A DNA stretch of 64,000 nucleotides from UBA5314 sp035560815 (GTDB taxonomy: Bacteria > Bacillota > Syntrophomonadia > Syntrophomonadales > Syntrophomonadaceae). This document shows, piece by piece, positions 16,555 through 24,462 of the stretch (position 1 is the first letter of the stretch; the number at the start of each line of letters is the position of its first letter). The position numbers were made by a program, and so were the translations under genes. Below the pieces are notes generated by a model. The model was given only the letters and a program-made list of their open reading frames with translations, did no database searches and was not told where the DNA came from. Location: contig DATMYR010000008.1 of NCBI GenBank assembly GCA_035560815.1, forward strand, positions 1 through 64,000, given 5' to 3'.

Positions 16555-16591
16555 AAAAGCAGTTGGGTGATTCTATAGCCAACTGCTTTTT
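16555..16591. terminator. Rho-independent terminator
   Basis: AAAAGCAGTTGG (16555-16566) pairs with CCAACTGCTTTT (16579-16590). The T-runs suit the reverse-strand gene ending at 16600. Confidence 0.8.
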
Positions 16592-16599
16592 ATTGATCC

Positions 16600-16794
16600 C
16601 TATAAGTTTTTAAGCGTCGTGGGTCCGAAAACGCCCCTACAGTGGCTAATACTATCATTTAGTGAGCTGTAAGCAAGATCCAACTCAGCAATCGCTTTTT
16701 TATTCAGACCGCTTTTGGGGAATTTTTCAATCTCCGATTTGGCAGAAGTAATATGTGATATTACGGTCTCAACGATAACCCTCTCGTCCACCAT
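16600..16794 (-). CDS. Small hypothetical helical protein
   Basis: 64 codons with an excellent AGGAGGTGA site 5 nt before ATG and its own terminator, so it is very likely expressed. The sequence (for example VIVETVISHITSAKSEIEKF) is predicted helical, without TM segment or Cys pair. I do not recognise the family. Confidence 0.7.
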   Translation of the reverse strand: MVDERVIVETVISHITSAKSEIEKFPKSGLNKKAIAELDLAYSSLNDSISHCRGVFGPTTLKNL

Positions 16795-16940
16795 GATTCA
16801 CCTCCTTCAATGAGCATCCAAACTCTAGTTTTTCCAGAGCATGTTAATATATGCCGCCATATTTGATACCAGGAGAGAAATCCGTTTTCGAGAAAAGCCG
16901 CAGAATCATTCCCTGACCTCGATCCTGATCATACGGGATT

Positions 16941-17195
16941 TCATTCTACCGAAATATTCTGCTCTTTCCAGGCAGGAAGCTTGGCCATCATACTCCGGGC
17001 TGCAGCGCGGGCTGCTTTCTCATCAAGCCCCTGGGTCTTGACAATAAATGCAGTCATTCCATCAAGCTTCTCTTCATAAGAATGCATGGAACCGTCAGGA
17101 TTACAACAATATCTGCAGTAATTCTTGCTTTCATCATTCCCTGCGAAGTCGGATGAATCATTCATGGGCATGCCACATGCGATGCATATTTTCAC
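16941..17195 (-). CDS. Putative zinc-ribbon domain protein
   Basis: 84 residues from GTG 17195, which is 8 nt from AGGAGG; an ATG at 17201 is only 2 nt from the site. ICIACGMPM and NYCRYCCNPDGSM give a CxxC...CxxC zinc ribbon of the PF12674 type, followed by a helical tail with GLDEKAARAAARSMMAKLPAW. Family members are often fused to or located near regulators and are annotated only as putative zinc ribbons. It is the third gene after TetR and a broken ArsR-like gene. Confidence 0.82.
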   Translation of the reverse strand: MKICIACGMPMNDSSDFAGNDESKNYCRYCCNPDGSMHSYEEKLDGMTAFIVKTQGLDEKAARAAARSMMAKLPAWKEQNISVE

Positions 17196-17210
17196 CTTCA
17201 TTACCTCCTT

Positions 17211-17402
17211 TCATAATATCAATTCCCAGTTTATCCAGTTGTTTGATTCCTTCCGAGTAAGCGTATAGGCTGAAGTCTTGTCGCCATCCTCTTGCAGCCA
17301 TTCCAACTCTACGAATCTTGTAAACAGCCTTCAACCCAGCGTTCCTCCTAGATGACCGTAGCACACCCTGGCTTTTAGCGGTTTGAGTTCCTGGTCTTTC
17401 AA
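17211..17402 (-). pseudogene. Small ArsR-like DNA-binding protein with in-frame TGA
   Basis: Starts at TTG 17402 behind the strong site GGAGGGGGG that directly follows the TetR stop. It reads MKDQELKPLKARVCYGHLGG, TLG, then TGA (17331-17333), and continues in the same frame as RLFTRFVELEWLQEDGDKTS to AYTLTRKESNNWINWELIL and a stop. The KARxCYxHLGGxLG core followed by a winged segment is typical of small stand-alone ArsR-like proteins of about 65 residues in Firmicutes. The frame is intact except for the TGA, so this is a recent nonsense mutation, an error, or readthrough. Confidence 0.65.
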
Positions 17403-17414
17403 AGCACCCCCCTC

Positions 17415-18008
17415 CTATTTGAATGTTTTTATCAGATTCATGTAGTGTTCAAGAAGCATCGGACCATAGCGCTCCACAACAGAGCTTTCAGGAGCAAATA
17501 AATCACTATTGGTAATGTAATAATGGATTAAACCCACCCAGGTATTAAAGAAAAGGTGGAGCGGCATAGGAGCAATAGTACCGGCCTCCATTTCCCGTTG
17601 GGCAGACTGGCTGATGTGTAAGGACACGGCGGATTGGATCATAACAAAGGTATCCCTAGCCATCGGAGGCAGAAGTCGGGCCTCGATCACCAACCTGGTG
17701 TAAAATGCTTCAAATTCCATGATGCTGGTCAGATGCGCTGCCAACAGTTCCTGTACGCCTCTGCACTGACTGGATAGCTCATGGGTGCGGTGGGTAATAT
17801 TTTCTCCAAATTCCTCAATGACAGCCGTAATCAACGCTTCCTGTGATGCAAAATGAACAAAGACCGTCCCATGAGAAACACCCGCCGCCTCGGCGACGTC
17901 TGACATTCGTGTTGACATAATCCCACGGCTTGCGAATTCATTAAATGCAATCGCCAATAGATTTCGCCTGGTTTGTTCTTTCTGTATTTGCCGCTGATTC
18001 TTTTTCAT
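17415..18008 (-). CDS. TetR-family transcriptional regulator
   Basis: 197 residues. The N-terminal HTH is clear: RRNLLAIAFNEFASRGIMST followed by VAEAAGVSHGTVFVHFASQE. The C-terminal ligand domain is variable (family unassigned). Two tandem palindromes lie immediately upstream (18014-18042), so autoregulation is likely. It is the first gene of a unit with the broken ArsR-like gene and the zinc-ribbon gene; no transporter lies next to it, so the target may be elsewhere. Confidence 0.92.
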   Translation of the reverse strand: MKKNQRQIQKEQTRRNLLAIAFNEFASRGIMSTRMSDVAEAAGVSHGTVFVHFASQEALITAVIEEFGENITHRTHELSSQCRGVQELLAAHLTSIMEFEAFYTRLVIEARLLPPMARDTFVMIQSAVSLHISQSAQREMEAGTIAPMPLHLFFNTWVGLIHYYITNSDLFAPESSVVERYGPMLLEHYMNLIKTFK

Positions 18009-18013
18009 TTAAT

Positions 18014-18042
18014 TGACTCCCAAGTCATTGACTTTATAGTCA
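18014..18042 (-). promoter_or_regulatory. Tandem TetR operators
   Basis: Two copies of TGACT-N4-AGTCA, at 18014-18027 and 18029-18042, with centres 15 bp apart and starting 6 bp upstream of the TetR start codon. The matching arms and position make autorepression likely. Confidence 0.7.
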
Positions 18043-18427
18043 TTGTATTAATATGGGGCTCTATTGTCAAGCAATGACCAGTATAAATCGCAATTTGATC
18101 TTGCGTCTTGCTTAATTAATGATTTTTATAACTATTTACTAAAATATTCGTTTATCTCGCCCATCGATCCTGAAAATAGCCATATTCCCATACAATTCCA
18201 CATTATCATCACATATCTCTTCCAGAACATGATAAACATGATCATTCATCATTTTCTATATTTTTACTTTTAAAGTATAATTCTGGGTATATTTTCTTGC
18301 AGCTTAAATCCTCAGACAGATTTTGTTTTAGTTCTCCATATTTCGGGTCTAAATCTAATAATAGGGAACTTGATGGGTTTAGTACGTGATGATGATTAAT
18401 CCAACGCATAGATGGGGAGGTAGCAAT
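18043..18427. other. Intergenic region, 385 bp, AT-rich
   Basis: Very AT-rich, with no convincing coding region. It contains a 19-nt segment (18079-18097, ACCAGTATAAATCGCAATT) that recurs inside the C25 peptidase gene near 58181. No terminator or operator recognised apart from the TetR sites at its left edge. Confidence 0.4.
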
Positions 18428-18712
18428 ATGATTGAAGTAAAACGTGAAACTGGATTAAATGGCTTAGTTCGCCTCGACGGAGACATCTTGGAGATTTTCG
18501 GTTTCAAAAGAGAATATTCCCTAAGAATCCACGTGAACCAGATCTCTTGCGTTTCCCTGGGAAAAGTCCGGCGATCCGGTTCTGGAGAAATGGAGCTTAA
18601 TTTAGAGATCAGATACGATACCTATATAGGGCAGGCATTTTTTGAGGCGGGCAAAATTAAACCATTGGAAGAATTAGTTGATCTGCTATCAAAGAAAATA
18701 ATCTCTCATTGA
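18428..18712 (+). CDS. Hypothetical protein, beta-rich
   Basis: 94 residues from ATG 18428, with GGGGAGGT 8 nt upstream; an upstream in-frame ATG at 18386 lacks a site. The sequence alternates beta strands (GLVRLDGDILEIFG, EMELNLEIRYD) and ends in a helix (LEELVDLLSKKI), resembling a small PH-like domain as in DUF4429. No TM or signal. I do not recognise a specific family. Confidence 0.65.
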   Translation: MIEVKRETGLNGLVRLDGDILEIFGFKREYSLRIHVNQISCVSLGKVRRSGSGEMELNLEIRYDTYIGQAFFEAGKIKPLEELVDLLSKKIISH

Positions 18713-18809
18713 ACTCGGTTCTAAAATGTAAAGAAGTATTATGTCCCATATTATCAGCCCAGCGCAAACGTCTTTGGATAGTGATTTACTACCGATAATG
18801 TAATCCTAT

Positions 18810-18878
18810 AATGTAAAACTTATTTGACATTTTCTAGTTCCGTTTGTATGATTACTAATGTAAAATGTATTTTACATT
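18810..18878 (+). promoter_or_regulatory. Promoter with two operators for the XRE/membrane pair
   Basis: Promoter TTGACA (18824-18829), 17-bp spacer, TATGAT (18847-18852). Operator 1 (18857-18878) has perfect 10-bp arms AATGTAAAAT and ATTTTACATT with a 2-bp centre. Operator 2 (18810-18831) has the same layout with arms AATGTAAAAC and ATTTGACATT. They cover the -35 and the transcription start, so the XRE protein encoded downstream probably represses itself. Confidence 0.75.
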
Positions 18879-18894
18879 CAAGGAGGAGTCGCTC

Positions 18895-19113
18895 ATGAGA
18901 AAGGCCGACGAAATGGAAATTTATATCTCTTTAAAAAGCATGAGGTTTGCCTGGGCCTACACCATTATTTTCCTGCTCGTATGGATATGTTACGACTATA
19001 TGAAGGGTAATATCTTGGGCTTGCCGTTTATATTGCTCACCAGTCAGGGAATTGTCTTTTGGTCAAGTCAGTTTATCATAAGAAGAATTATGGCAGGCAA
19101 AAATGAAGAATAG
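18895..19113 (+). CDS. Small membrane protein partnered with an XRE regulator
   Basis: 72 residues from ATG 18895, with AGGAGGAG 7 nt upstream. Two TM helices: AWAYTIIFLLVWICYDYM and LGLPFILLTSQGIVFWSSQF, with a charged tail. It overlaps the following XRE gene by 11 bp. The arrangement of a 2-TM protein plus a compact Cro-like regulator is common in Firmicutes; the membrane partner's function is unknown. Confidence 0.8.
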   Translation: MRKADEMEIYISLKSMRFAWAYTIIFLLVWICYDYMKGNILGLPFILLTSQGIVFWSSQFIIRRIMAGKNEE

Positions 19114-19297
19114 GATTAAAGAATTAAGAAAAGAGTTGGGCTTAAGACAAGAAGATTTGTCCTTGATGTTAAATGTAACCAGACAGACCATAAATGCCAT
19201 TGAGAACAATAAATACAACCCAACCCTGGAGTTGGCCATGAAGCTTGCTAAGCTCCTTAAAACAGGCGTAGAAGAATTGTTTTTGATGGAGGATTAG
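19103..19297 (+). CDS. XRE/Cro-type HTH regulator
   Basis: 64 residues, essentially a bare helix-turn-helix: IKELRKELGLRQEDLSLMLN, then VTRQTINAIENNKYNPTLEL and a last helix. This is the compact YgzD/YozG-like type. It is coupled to the upstream membrane gene and likely binds the two AATGTAAAAT palindromes. Confidence 0.92.
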   Translation: MKNRIKELRKELGLRQEDLSLMLNVTRQTINAIENNKYNPTLELAMKLAKLLKTGVEELFLMED

Positions 19298-19321
19298 CGG
19301 GGTTGGCGGGCAAGGAACTGC

Positions 19322-20512
19322 TTATTTTTCAAAATCCTTGCCTTTCACCAGATTGCCTCGCTGGATTGCTTCAAGGCCAAAACGCTGGCGGATGGAATCC
19401 ATAAGCTGGTCCAGATCATAATTTTTCCTTTCTTCTTGAAAGAGGCTGCCCTGCTCCCAAGCATCAGCTTTGGACAATTTGCCCAGGGAGAGTCCCAGCA
19501 AACGTAAGGGGGGCTCTCCGCTGTACGACTGCCTGAGAAGTTCGTCCGCCACTTCACCTATAACCAGGTCGGCATGACTGGGTGCGATGGTCCGGCGCCG
19601 GGTTATGGTTTTAAAGCTTCGGTAGCGCAGCTTGACTGTGACGGTTGAGCAGAGTATATTATCTTTCCGGAGTTTGCTGCATAATTCCGCCGCGAAGAAT
19701 ACGAGATGGTTTTGCAGGGTTTCCATATCTGAAACGTCTTCGGAAAAAGTCACTTCCCGACCCAGGGACTTTCTTTCCTGCTGAACTTCCACCCGGCGCA
19801 GGTCTACTCCCCGGGCCAATTCCCAGTAGTGCCGCCCGCTGTCGCCCAGCCTTTCTTCCAACCAACCGGGAGGCAATGTTTGAATATCTCCTATGGTATA
19901 GAGTCCCAGGTGATGCAAAGCTTGCTTTCCCTTGTCCCCTACTCCCCACAAGCGAGTGACAGGAAGTGGTTTCAGTACTTCCAGAGCTTGATCAAAAGTG
20001 ATGATGCGCAAACCATCGGGTTTACCCAGTTCGGATGCCAACTTCGCCAGGAATTTATTATAGGAAATGCCCACCGATATGATCAAATCCAGCTCGCTTT
20101 TTACCTGCTCTTTTATCTGGCGTCCGATCCTTTCCGGGCTTCCGAACAGGGCTTCGGTTCCGCTCACATCCAGAAAGGCTTCGTCAATAGAGAGTGGTTC
20201 CATAAGCGGCGTGTATTGAGAAAGGATGGCAAAGACTTGCTGGGATATTTCTTGATAACGAGACATGCGAACTGGCATAAATATGCCCCGGGGGCAAAGC
20301 CGATGGGCCTGGGCCATAGGCATAGCCGAGTGAACGCCGAATGCTCTCGCTTCATAGGAACAGGTGGAAACAACTCCCCGAGAGCCAGCTGTTCCCCCTA
20401 CGATGACCGGTTGGGCCTGCAATGATGGGTTGTCCATTTGTTCCACGGAAGCAAAGAATGCATCCAGGTCACAATGGATTATGTGAATGGACGGGCAGTC
20501 ACGTGCTGCCAT
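19322..20512 (-). CDS. dinB: DNA polymerase IV (Y family)
   Basis: 396 residues. Catalytic carboxylates lie in IIHCDLDAFFASVE and EPLSIDEAFLDVSG. The steric region SYEARAFGVHSAMPM and the helix-hairpin-helix part GVGDKGKQALHHLGLYTIGD are standard; the little-finger domain follows (LRYRSFKTITRRRTI). It carries out translesion and error-prone synthesis. It lies 48 bp behind the amino-acid permease genes in the same direction, so it may be co-transcribed with them. No LexA box was identified. The C-terminus lacks an evident QxLxLF beta-clamp motif; GSLFQEE may be a weak version. Confidence 0.95.
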   Translation of the reverse strand: MAARDCPSIHIIHCDLDAFFASVEQMDNPSLQAQPVIVGGTAGSRGVVSTCSYEARAFGVHSAMPMAQAHRLCPRGIFMPVRMSRYQEISQQVFAILSQYTPLMEPLSIDEAFLDVSGTEALFGSPERIGRQIKEQVKSELDLIISVGISYNKFLAKLASELGKPDGLRIITFDQALEVLKPLPVTRLWGVGDKGKQALHHLGLYTIGDIQTLPPGWLEERLGDSGRHYWELARGVDLRRVEVQQERKSLGREVTFSEDVSDMETLQNHLVFFAAELCSKLRKDNILCSTVTVKLRYRSFKTITRRRTIAPSHADLVIGEVADELLRQSYSGEPPLRLLGLSLGKLSKADAWEQGSLFQEERKNYDLDQLMDSIRQRFGLEAIQRGNLVKGKDFEK

Positions 20513-20559
20513 TTCAACACTTCCCCTGCTGTTGTCGATTATGAAAGCCCCATGGTGTT

Positions 20560-21210
20560 CTAATAACTATGGTGTAACATTTTACGCTGTTGATGGCGGG
20601 CCAGAACTGATAAAGTATAGTTCATCGCAAAATATGTTGCGGCAATCATACCAAACAACGCGAAAACCTGGGCTGTGCTGCCATATCTCCCCATGATAAT
20701 CATGCCTTTGCCTGTCAAATCTTCAGTCCCCACCGCCCAGACAAAAGAGGTGTCCTTAATTACCGTGGTAAACTGTGATACGATCGGAGGTATCATATTG
20801 CGTAAGGCCTGGGGGAGAATGATATGCACCAGAGTCTGGACGTAATTGAAACCCTGTGAAGTAGCCGCCTCCCACTGACCCTTATTGATGGAATTCAAAC
20901 CTCCCCGGACGATCTCTGCAATCATGGCCGAGGTAAATATCGTCATGGCTGCAATCCCGGCGTTAATAGGTGTCAGGGGTGTCATGAAGCGGGTAGCTAG
21001 AATAAAGAGGAGCAAAGGCGTGTTTCTAACCGTCTCGATATAGGTTGCAGCCATTGGTGCAAAAACTGCATTTCGTGAATATCTGGCTAATCCCAGAATG
21101 GTCCCGAAAATCATGCTCAGCGCTATGGAGGCCAGCGCTATATACATGGTAGTCATCAAGCCTTGTCCCAGGAATAAAAAGATTTCCGGTTTTAAAATAT
21201 CTTGTATCAT
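20560..21210 (-). CDS. Polar amino-acid ABC transporter permease 2
   Basis: 216 residues from ATG 21210, which overlaps the preceding stop (ATGA). Contains the HisM/GlnP permease pattern: ETVRNTPLLLFILATRF near the first loop, EIVRGGLNSINKGQWEAATS in the EAA loop, and HIILPQALRNMIPPIVSQF. Multi-TM. It pairs with the permease at 21207 as a heterodimeric pore. Confidence 0.93.
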   Translation of the reverse strand: MIQDILKPEIFLFLGQGLMTTMYIALASIALSMIFGTILGLARYSRNAVFAPMAATYIETVRNTPLLLFILATRFMTPLTPINAGIAAMTIFTSAMIAEIVRGGLNSINKGQWEAATSQGFNYVQTLVHIILPQALRNMIPPIVSQFTTVIKDTSFVWAVGTEDLTGKGMIIMGRYGSTAQVFALFGMIAATYFAMNYTLSVLARHQQRKMLHHSY

Positions 21211-21878
21211 ATATGGTCTCCCATGCGGTATTCTAAGCGCCGGGCAAAGGTAGCCAGAGGTAGACAAACGGATAAATAAAGCAGACCTGTGATTACATAG
21301 GCAGGGCCATAAAATAAGTTTTGGCTTGACCAGCAGTCAGCTTGATAAATAAGATCTCCTCCTGCTACCATAGCCACTACCGAAGTATTTTTAATTAAAT
21401 TCACCGCCTGGTTGGTCATGGGGGGGAGTACAACTCGTTTTACCTGAGGGAGGATTATGTAACGCATAGCCTGCCAGTAAGAAAACCCTTGTGAGTAGGC
21501 TGCTTCCATCTGTCCTTTGTGAACCGATTCTATTCCTGCCCGCACCACCTCGGCTACATAAGCTCCATGGTATACACCCACACCCAGTATTCCTACCAAA
21601 AAAACCGGAAGGTTAATTCCCAGGTGGGGTAAGCCATGGTACAGAAAAAAAATCTGAATGACCAGCGGAGTATTTTGAAAAAATTCAACATACCCACGGT
21701 TGGCAAGCTTAAAGGCTTTCCAATAGCTGCTGCCCAGAACTCCGAATATGACTCCGAGCACCAAAGCCAACAGCAACGCCAGAATGGATAGCTCCAGAGT
21801 CGTTGCAAACCCATCCAGGAAAATGGGCCATTCTTTAAAAAGAGCTATCCATTTAAATCCGGCGAAAACTTGATCCAC
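21207..21878 (-). CDS. Polar amino-acid ABC transporter permease 1
   Basis: 223 residues from GTG 21878, overlapping the preceding stop by 1 bp. Conserved segments: VEFFQNTPLVIQIFFLYHGL, EVVRAGIESVHKGQMEAAYS and YIILPQVKRVVLPPMTNQAV, the EAA motif that contacts the ATPase. Belongs to the HisM family (TIGR01726-type amino-acid permeases). It works with the binding protein, the second permease and the ATPase encoded alongside. Confidence 0.94.
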   Translation of the reverse strand: MDQVFAGFKWIALFKEWPIFLDGFATTLELSILALLLALVLGVIFGVLGSSYWKAFKLANRGYVEFFQNTPLVIQIFFLYHGLPHLGINLPVFLVGILGVGVYHGAYVAEVVRAGIESVHKGQMEAAYSQGFSYWQAMRYIILPQVKRVVLPPMTNQAVNLIKNTSVVAMVAGGDLIYQADCWSSQNLFYGPAYVITGLLYLSVCLPLATFARRLEYRMGDHI

Positions 21879-22693
21879 TATTTAATACCCCACTTTTGAA
21901 TAAGCTTATCTAATTCACCCGATTTTTTCATATCATTTACAGTCTCGTTTACCAGAGCAGCTAGAGCCACATTCGCTTTCTTGGTGGCAATACCATAATT
22001 CTGAGGACTGTAACGTTCAGACAGAATTACAACGCTGTCGTCCAGATAACCGTTTAAAATAGCACCATCAACCGAGAAGCAGTCTACTCGTCCGGAGTCG
22101 AGGGCAGTCTTGATTTCAGGATAAGTCCCGAATTCCAAGAAGCTCACCTTAATACCATCTGGAGCAGCCGCATCTTCGATGGCTTTTTTGGAGGTGGCAC
22201 TCTGGGCTACGCCGATCTTCTTGCCATTTAAATCCTTAAGGCTTTTGATACCGGAATCCTTCTTCACCATCAGGGCCACCCCATCGGTGAAATAGGGGTC
22301 CGAGAAATTATAGCTTAGTTTCCGTTCATCGGTAATGGTGAAAGTGGCGATATCCATATCTAGTTCGCCATTATCCAGCAGGGGTCCACGGGTTTTGGCA
22401 GTAACCGCCTGGAGATTAATTTTTTTCTCATCTCCCAGGATCTTCTTGGCTATTGCCCGGGCCAGGTCTATTTCCATTCCATCAATATTTCCAGTCTTAG
22501 GATCTTTAAAACCGAATTTCGGCACATCAACTTTTACGCCCACATTAAGAACTCCACGATCTGTTATGGCTTTTATGTCGGCCGCCGCCTGGGAACTGGA
22601 AGTTGAAGTTGGAGATGTTTTGGAACTGCACCCCGACACTAGAAAAGCGGTCATCACCAAAAGGCTGATCGTTATCATCATTATCTTTTTCAT
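21878..22693 (-). CDS. Amino-acid-binding lipoprotein, PEB1-like (probable Asp/Glu)
   Basis: 271 residues from ATG 22693. Signal peptide with lipobox LVSGC. The family-3 solute-binding fold is evident: GVLNVGVKVDVPKFGFKDP, AVTAKTRGPLLDNGELDMDI and ATFTITDERKLSYNFSDPYF, then GVAQSATSKKAIEDAA. The TAKTRGPLLDNG segment is nearly identical to what I recall for Campylobacter PEB1a, an aspartate/glutamate binder, so acidic amino acids are the likely substrate (inference). Tethered to the outer membrane face; second gene of the operon. Confidence 0.9.
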   Translation of the reverse strand: MKKIMMITISLLVMTAFLVSGCSSKTSPTSTSSSQAAADIKAITDRGVLNVGVKVDVPKFGFKDPKTGNIDGMEIDLARAIAKKILGDEKKINLQAVTAKTRGPLLDNGELDMDIATFTITDERKLSYNFSDPYFTDGVALMVKKDSGIKSLKDLNGKKIGVAQSATSKKAIEDAAAPDGIKVSFLEFGTYPEIKTALDSGRVDCFSVDGAILNGYLDDSVVILSERYSPQNYGIATKKANVALAALVNETVNDMKKSGELDKLIQKWGIK

Positions 22694-22749
22694 GAAGTTG
22701 CCTTTCCCCTTTCCCAAAATCTATATAGACCTATGTCTTCATTAACAGA

Positions 22750-23484
22750 CTATCCCTCGGAACGAATTATCTTGTTCAGAAATAGTTTGGTCCGTTCGTT
22801 CTGCGGATTCTCAAAAAAGTGCTGCGGCGGACCTTCCTCAAGGATATTGCCTTCGTCCATAAAAATAACTCGATCGGCTACCTTTCTGGCGAACCCCATC
22901 TCATGGGTAACTACCACCATGGTTATACCTTCACTGGCCAGGCCAACCATAACATCCAGCACCTCATTAATCATTTCCGGATCCAGTGCCGAAGTTGGTT
23001 CATCGAATAATATGATCTTAGGCTGCATGTTTAAAGCCCGGGCAATGGCTACCCGCTGCTGCTGTCCACCAGAGAGTTGGGCAGGATAAACATTGGCTTT
23101 ATCCTGTAAGCCCACGCGTTCCAGGAGTTGGAGACCTGTTTTTATTGCCTGATTCTGGGGAGTCTTTTTGATAATTGTCGGCGCCAGGGTGAGATTTTCC
23201 AGGACGGTTTTATGTGGATACAGATTAAACTGCTGAAAAACCATGGCTACTGATTGTCGCACCTGAGCTAGCGGCGCATGTGGTGCAGTAATATCAATAT
23301 CATCAACAATTACCCGGCCGCTAGTAGGCTTTTCCAGCAAGTTTATACACCTGATTAAGGTGCTTTTTCCCGAGCCGCTGGGGCCAATAATAACCAGCTT
23401 TTCACCACTTTTTACCGTCAAGTTAATATCCTTTAGAACCTGCAACGAATCAAAAAATTTGTTTGCTGCTTCCATTTTAATCAC
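22750..23484 (-). CDS. Polar amino-acid ABC transporter ATP-binding protein (GlnQ-like)
   Basis: 244 residues. Walker A GPSGSGKST, Q-loop MVFQQFNLYPHKTVLENLT, signature LSGGQQQRVAIARAL, Walker B IILFDEPTSALDPEM, and the H-loop VVTHEMGFARKVADRVIFMD. The last segment and FFENPQNERTKLFL are typical of GlnQ/HisP proteins. First gene of the operon ATPase / binding protein / permease / permease. It energises import. Confidence 0.95.
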   Translation of the reverse strand: MIKMEAANKFFDSLQVLKDINLTVKSGEKLVIIGPSGSGKSTLIRCINLLEKPTSGRVIVDDIDITAPHAPLAQVRQSVAMVFQQFNLYPHKTVLENLTLAPTIIKKTPQNQAIKTGLQLLERVGLQDKANVYPAQLSGGQQQRVAIARALNMQPKIILFDEPTSALDPEMINEVLDVMVGLASEGITMVVVTHEMGFARKVADRVIFMDEGNILEEGPPQHFFENPQNERTKLFLNKIIRSEG

Positions 23485-23599
23485 CCGGCTTGAATACCTC
23501 CTTCCCGAATATTTACCTATAGTATATCCTAGCAGATTTATCCATCTTATTTAAGATATATCATGTGATGTTAAAGCTGTGTTGCAACAGCGCAATCCC

Positions 23600-23636
23600 T
23601 AAAAAAACGAAAAGTCCCCGTATTTTTTACGGAGAC
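23600..23636 (-). terminator. Rho-independent terminator
   Basis: On the reverse strand GTCTCCGTA pairs with TACGGGGAC (one G:U pair), then TTTTCGTTTTTTT. It ends the acetyltransferase gene at 23716. Confidence 0.8.
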
Positions 23637-23715
23637 ATCTTTGCCTCTGGTAATAGTTTAATTATAAACTCAATAATTCTGATGTCCGAAAAAATGTGTA
23701 TGTACTAAGGAAAAT

Positions 23716-24201
23716 TCAAATTCCTACACTTTTGCTTCTTCTCTCCATGATCACCGTATCTCTCCAAATTCCATCCAAACAGGCAATTTTTTCTCGTATA
23801 CCGATCTGCCTAAATCCGCAAACCTGATTGATATTTATACTGGCATTGTTTTCAGCTAGAATCACTGAGAATAGTGTCCAAATGCCATTTCTCTCTGATG
23901 ATTCAATTACCATTCTCATTAATTGAGTTCCGATACCTTGGCCTGAGTAATTTACGTCAATATACAAACTTACTTCCGCTACCCCCGCATAGACTTTTCT
24001 TGTGGAAACTGGACAAATAGCCGCCCATCCAACCACCTTATTATTTTCAACAAAAACGAATCGAGAATGGGAATGATGTTTGGAATCCCATTCTTCCCAT
24101 GATGGGATCTCGGTTTCAAAGGTTGCATTTCCAGTTTTCATTCCCATTGCGTAAATTTCGATAATTCTCTGCCCATCAGACTGCAACATTTCTCTAATCA
24201 T
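23716..24201 (-). CDS. GNAT acetyltransferase, phosphinothricin-acetyltransferase-like
   Basis: 161 residues from ATG 24201, with GAGG 5 nt upstream. Family landmarks of the PAT/Bar/YwnH group: GNATFETEIPSWEEW, RKVYAGVAEVSLYIDVNYSG, then QGIGTQLM (acetyl-CoA pyrophosphate loop, Q-G-x-G form), and CGFRQIGIREK near the C-terminus. Relatives N-acetylate phosphinothricin, methionine sulfoximine or other small amines. The true substrate is not known. Single gene. Confidence 0.88.
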   Translation of the reverse strand: MIREMLQSDGQRIIEIYAMGMKTGNATFETEIPSWEEWDSKHHSHSRFVFVENNKVVGWAAICPVSTRKVYAGVAEVSLYIDVNYSGQGIGTQLMRMVIESSERNGIWTLFSVILAENNASININQVCGFRQIGIREKIACLDGIWRDTVIMERRSKSVGI

Positions 24202-24462
24202 ATCAACCTCATAAATACGCACAATGTGATTCTTTTATTTTATTATTTTTCACCTTTATTGGCATTAACAAAAACAAAAAATCCATATCACTCCTAATGT
24301 TTGCATTCACATACAGAATTACGCGAATACTTTTGATGTATCCTTACGACTCGAACACTGTATGCCGTGTATAATTCCTCCGAGCTATTTTTTAATAATA
24401 CATTCCACGTACAACGAGTTTACATCCCGTTATTTCCAGACATGAAAATAGTGTGTGGCAGC

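Noticed and set aside
17158..17364. 68-codon reverse frame between zinc-ribbon and TetR genes
   Set aside because: It is out of frame with the ArsR-like remnant, which has a ribosome site and family motifs, so this frame is a shadow.
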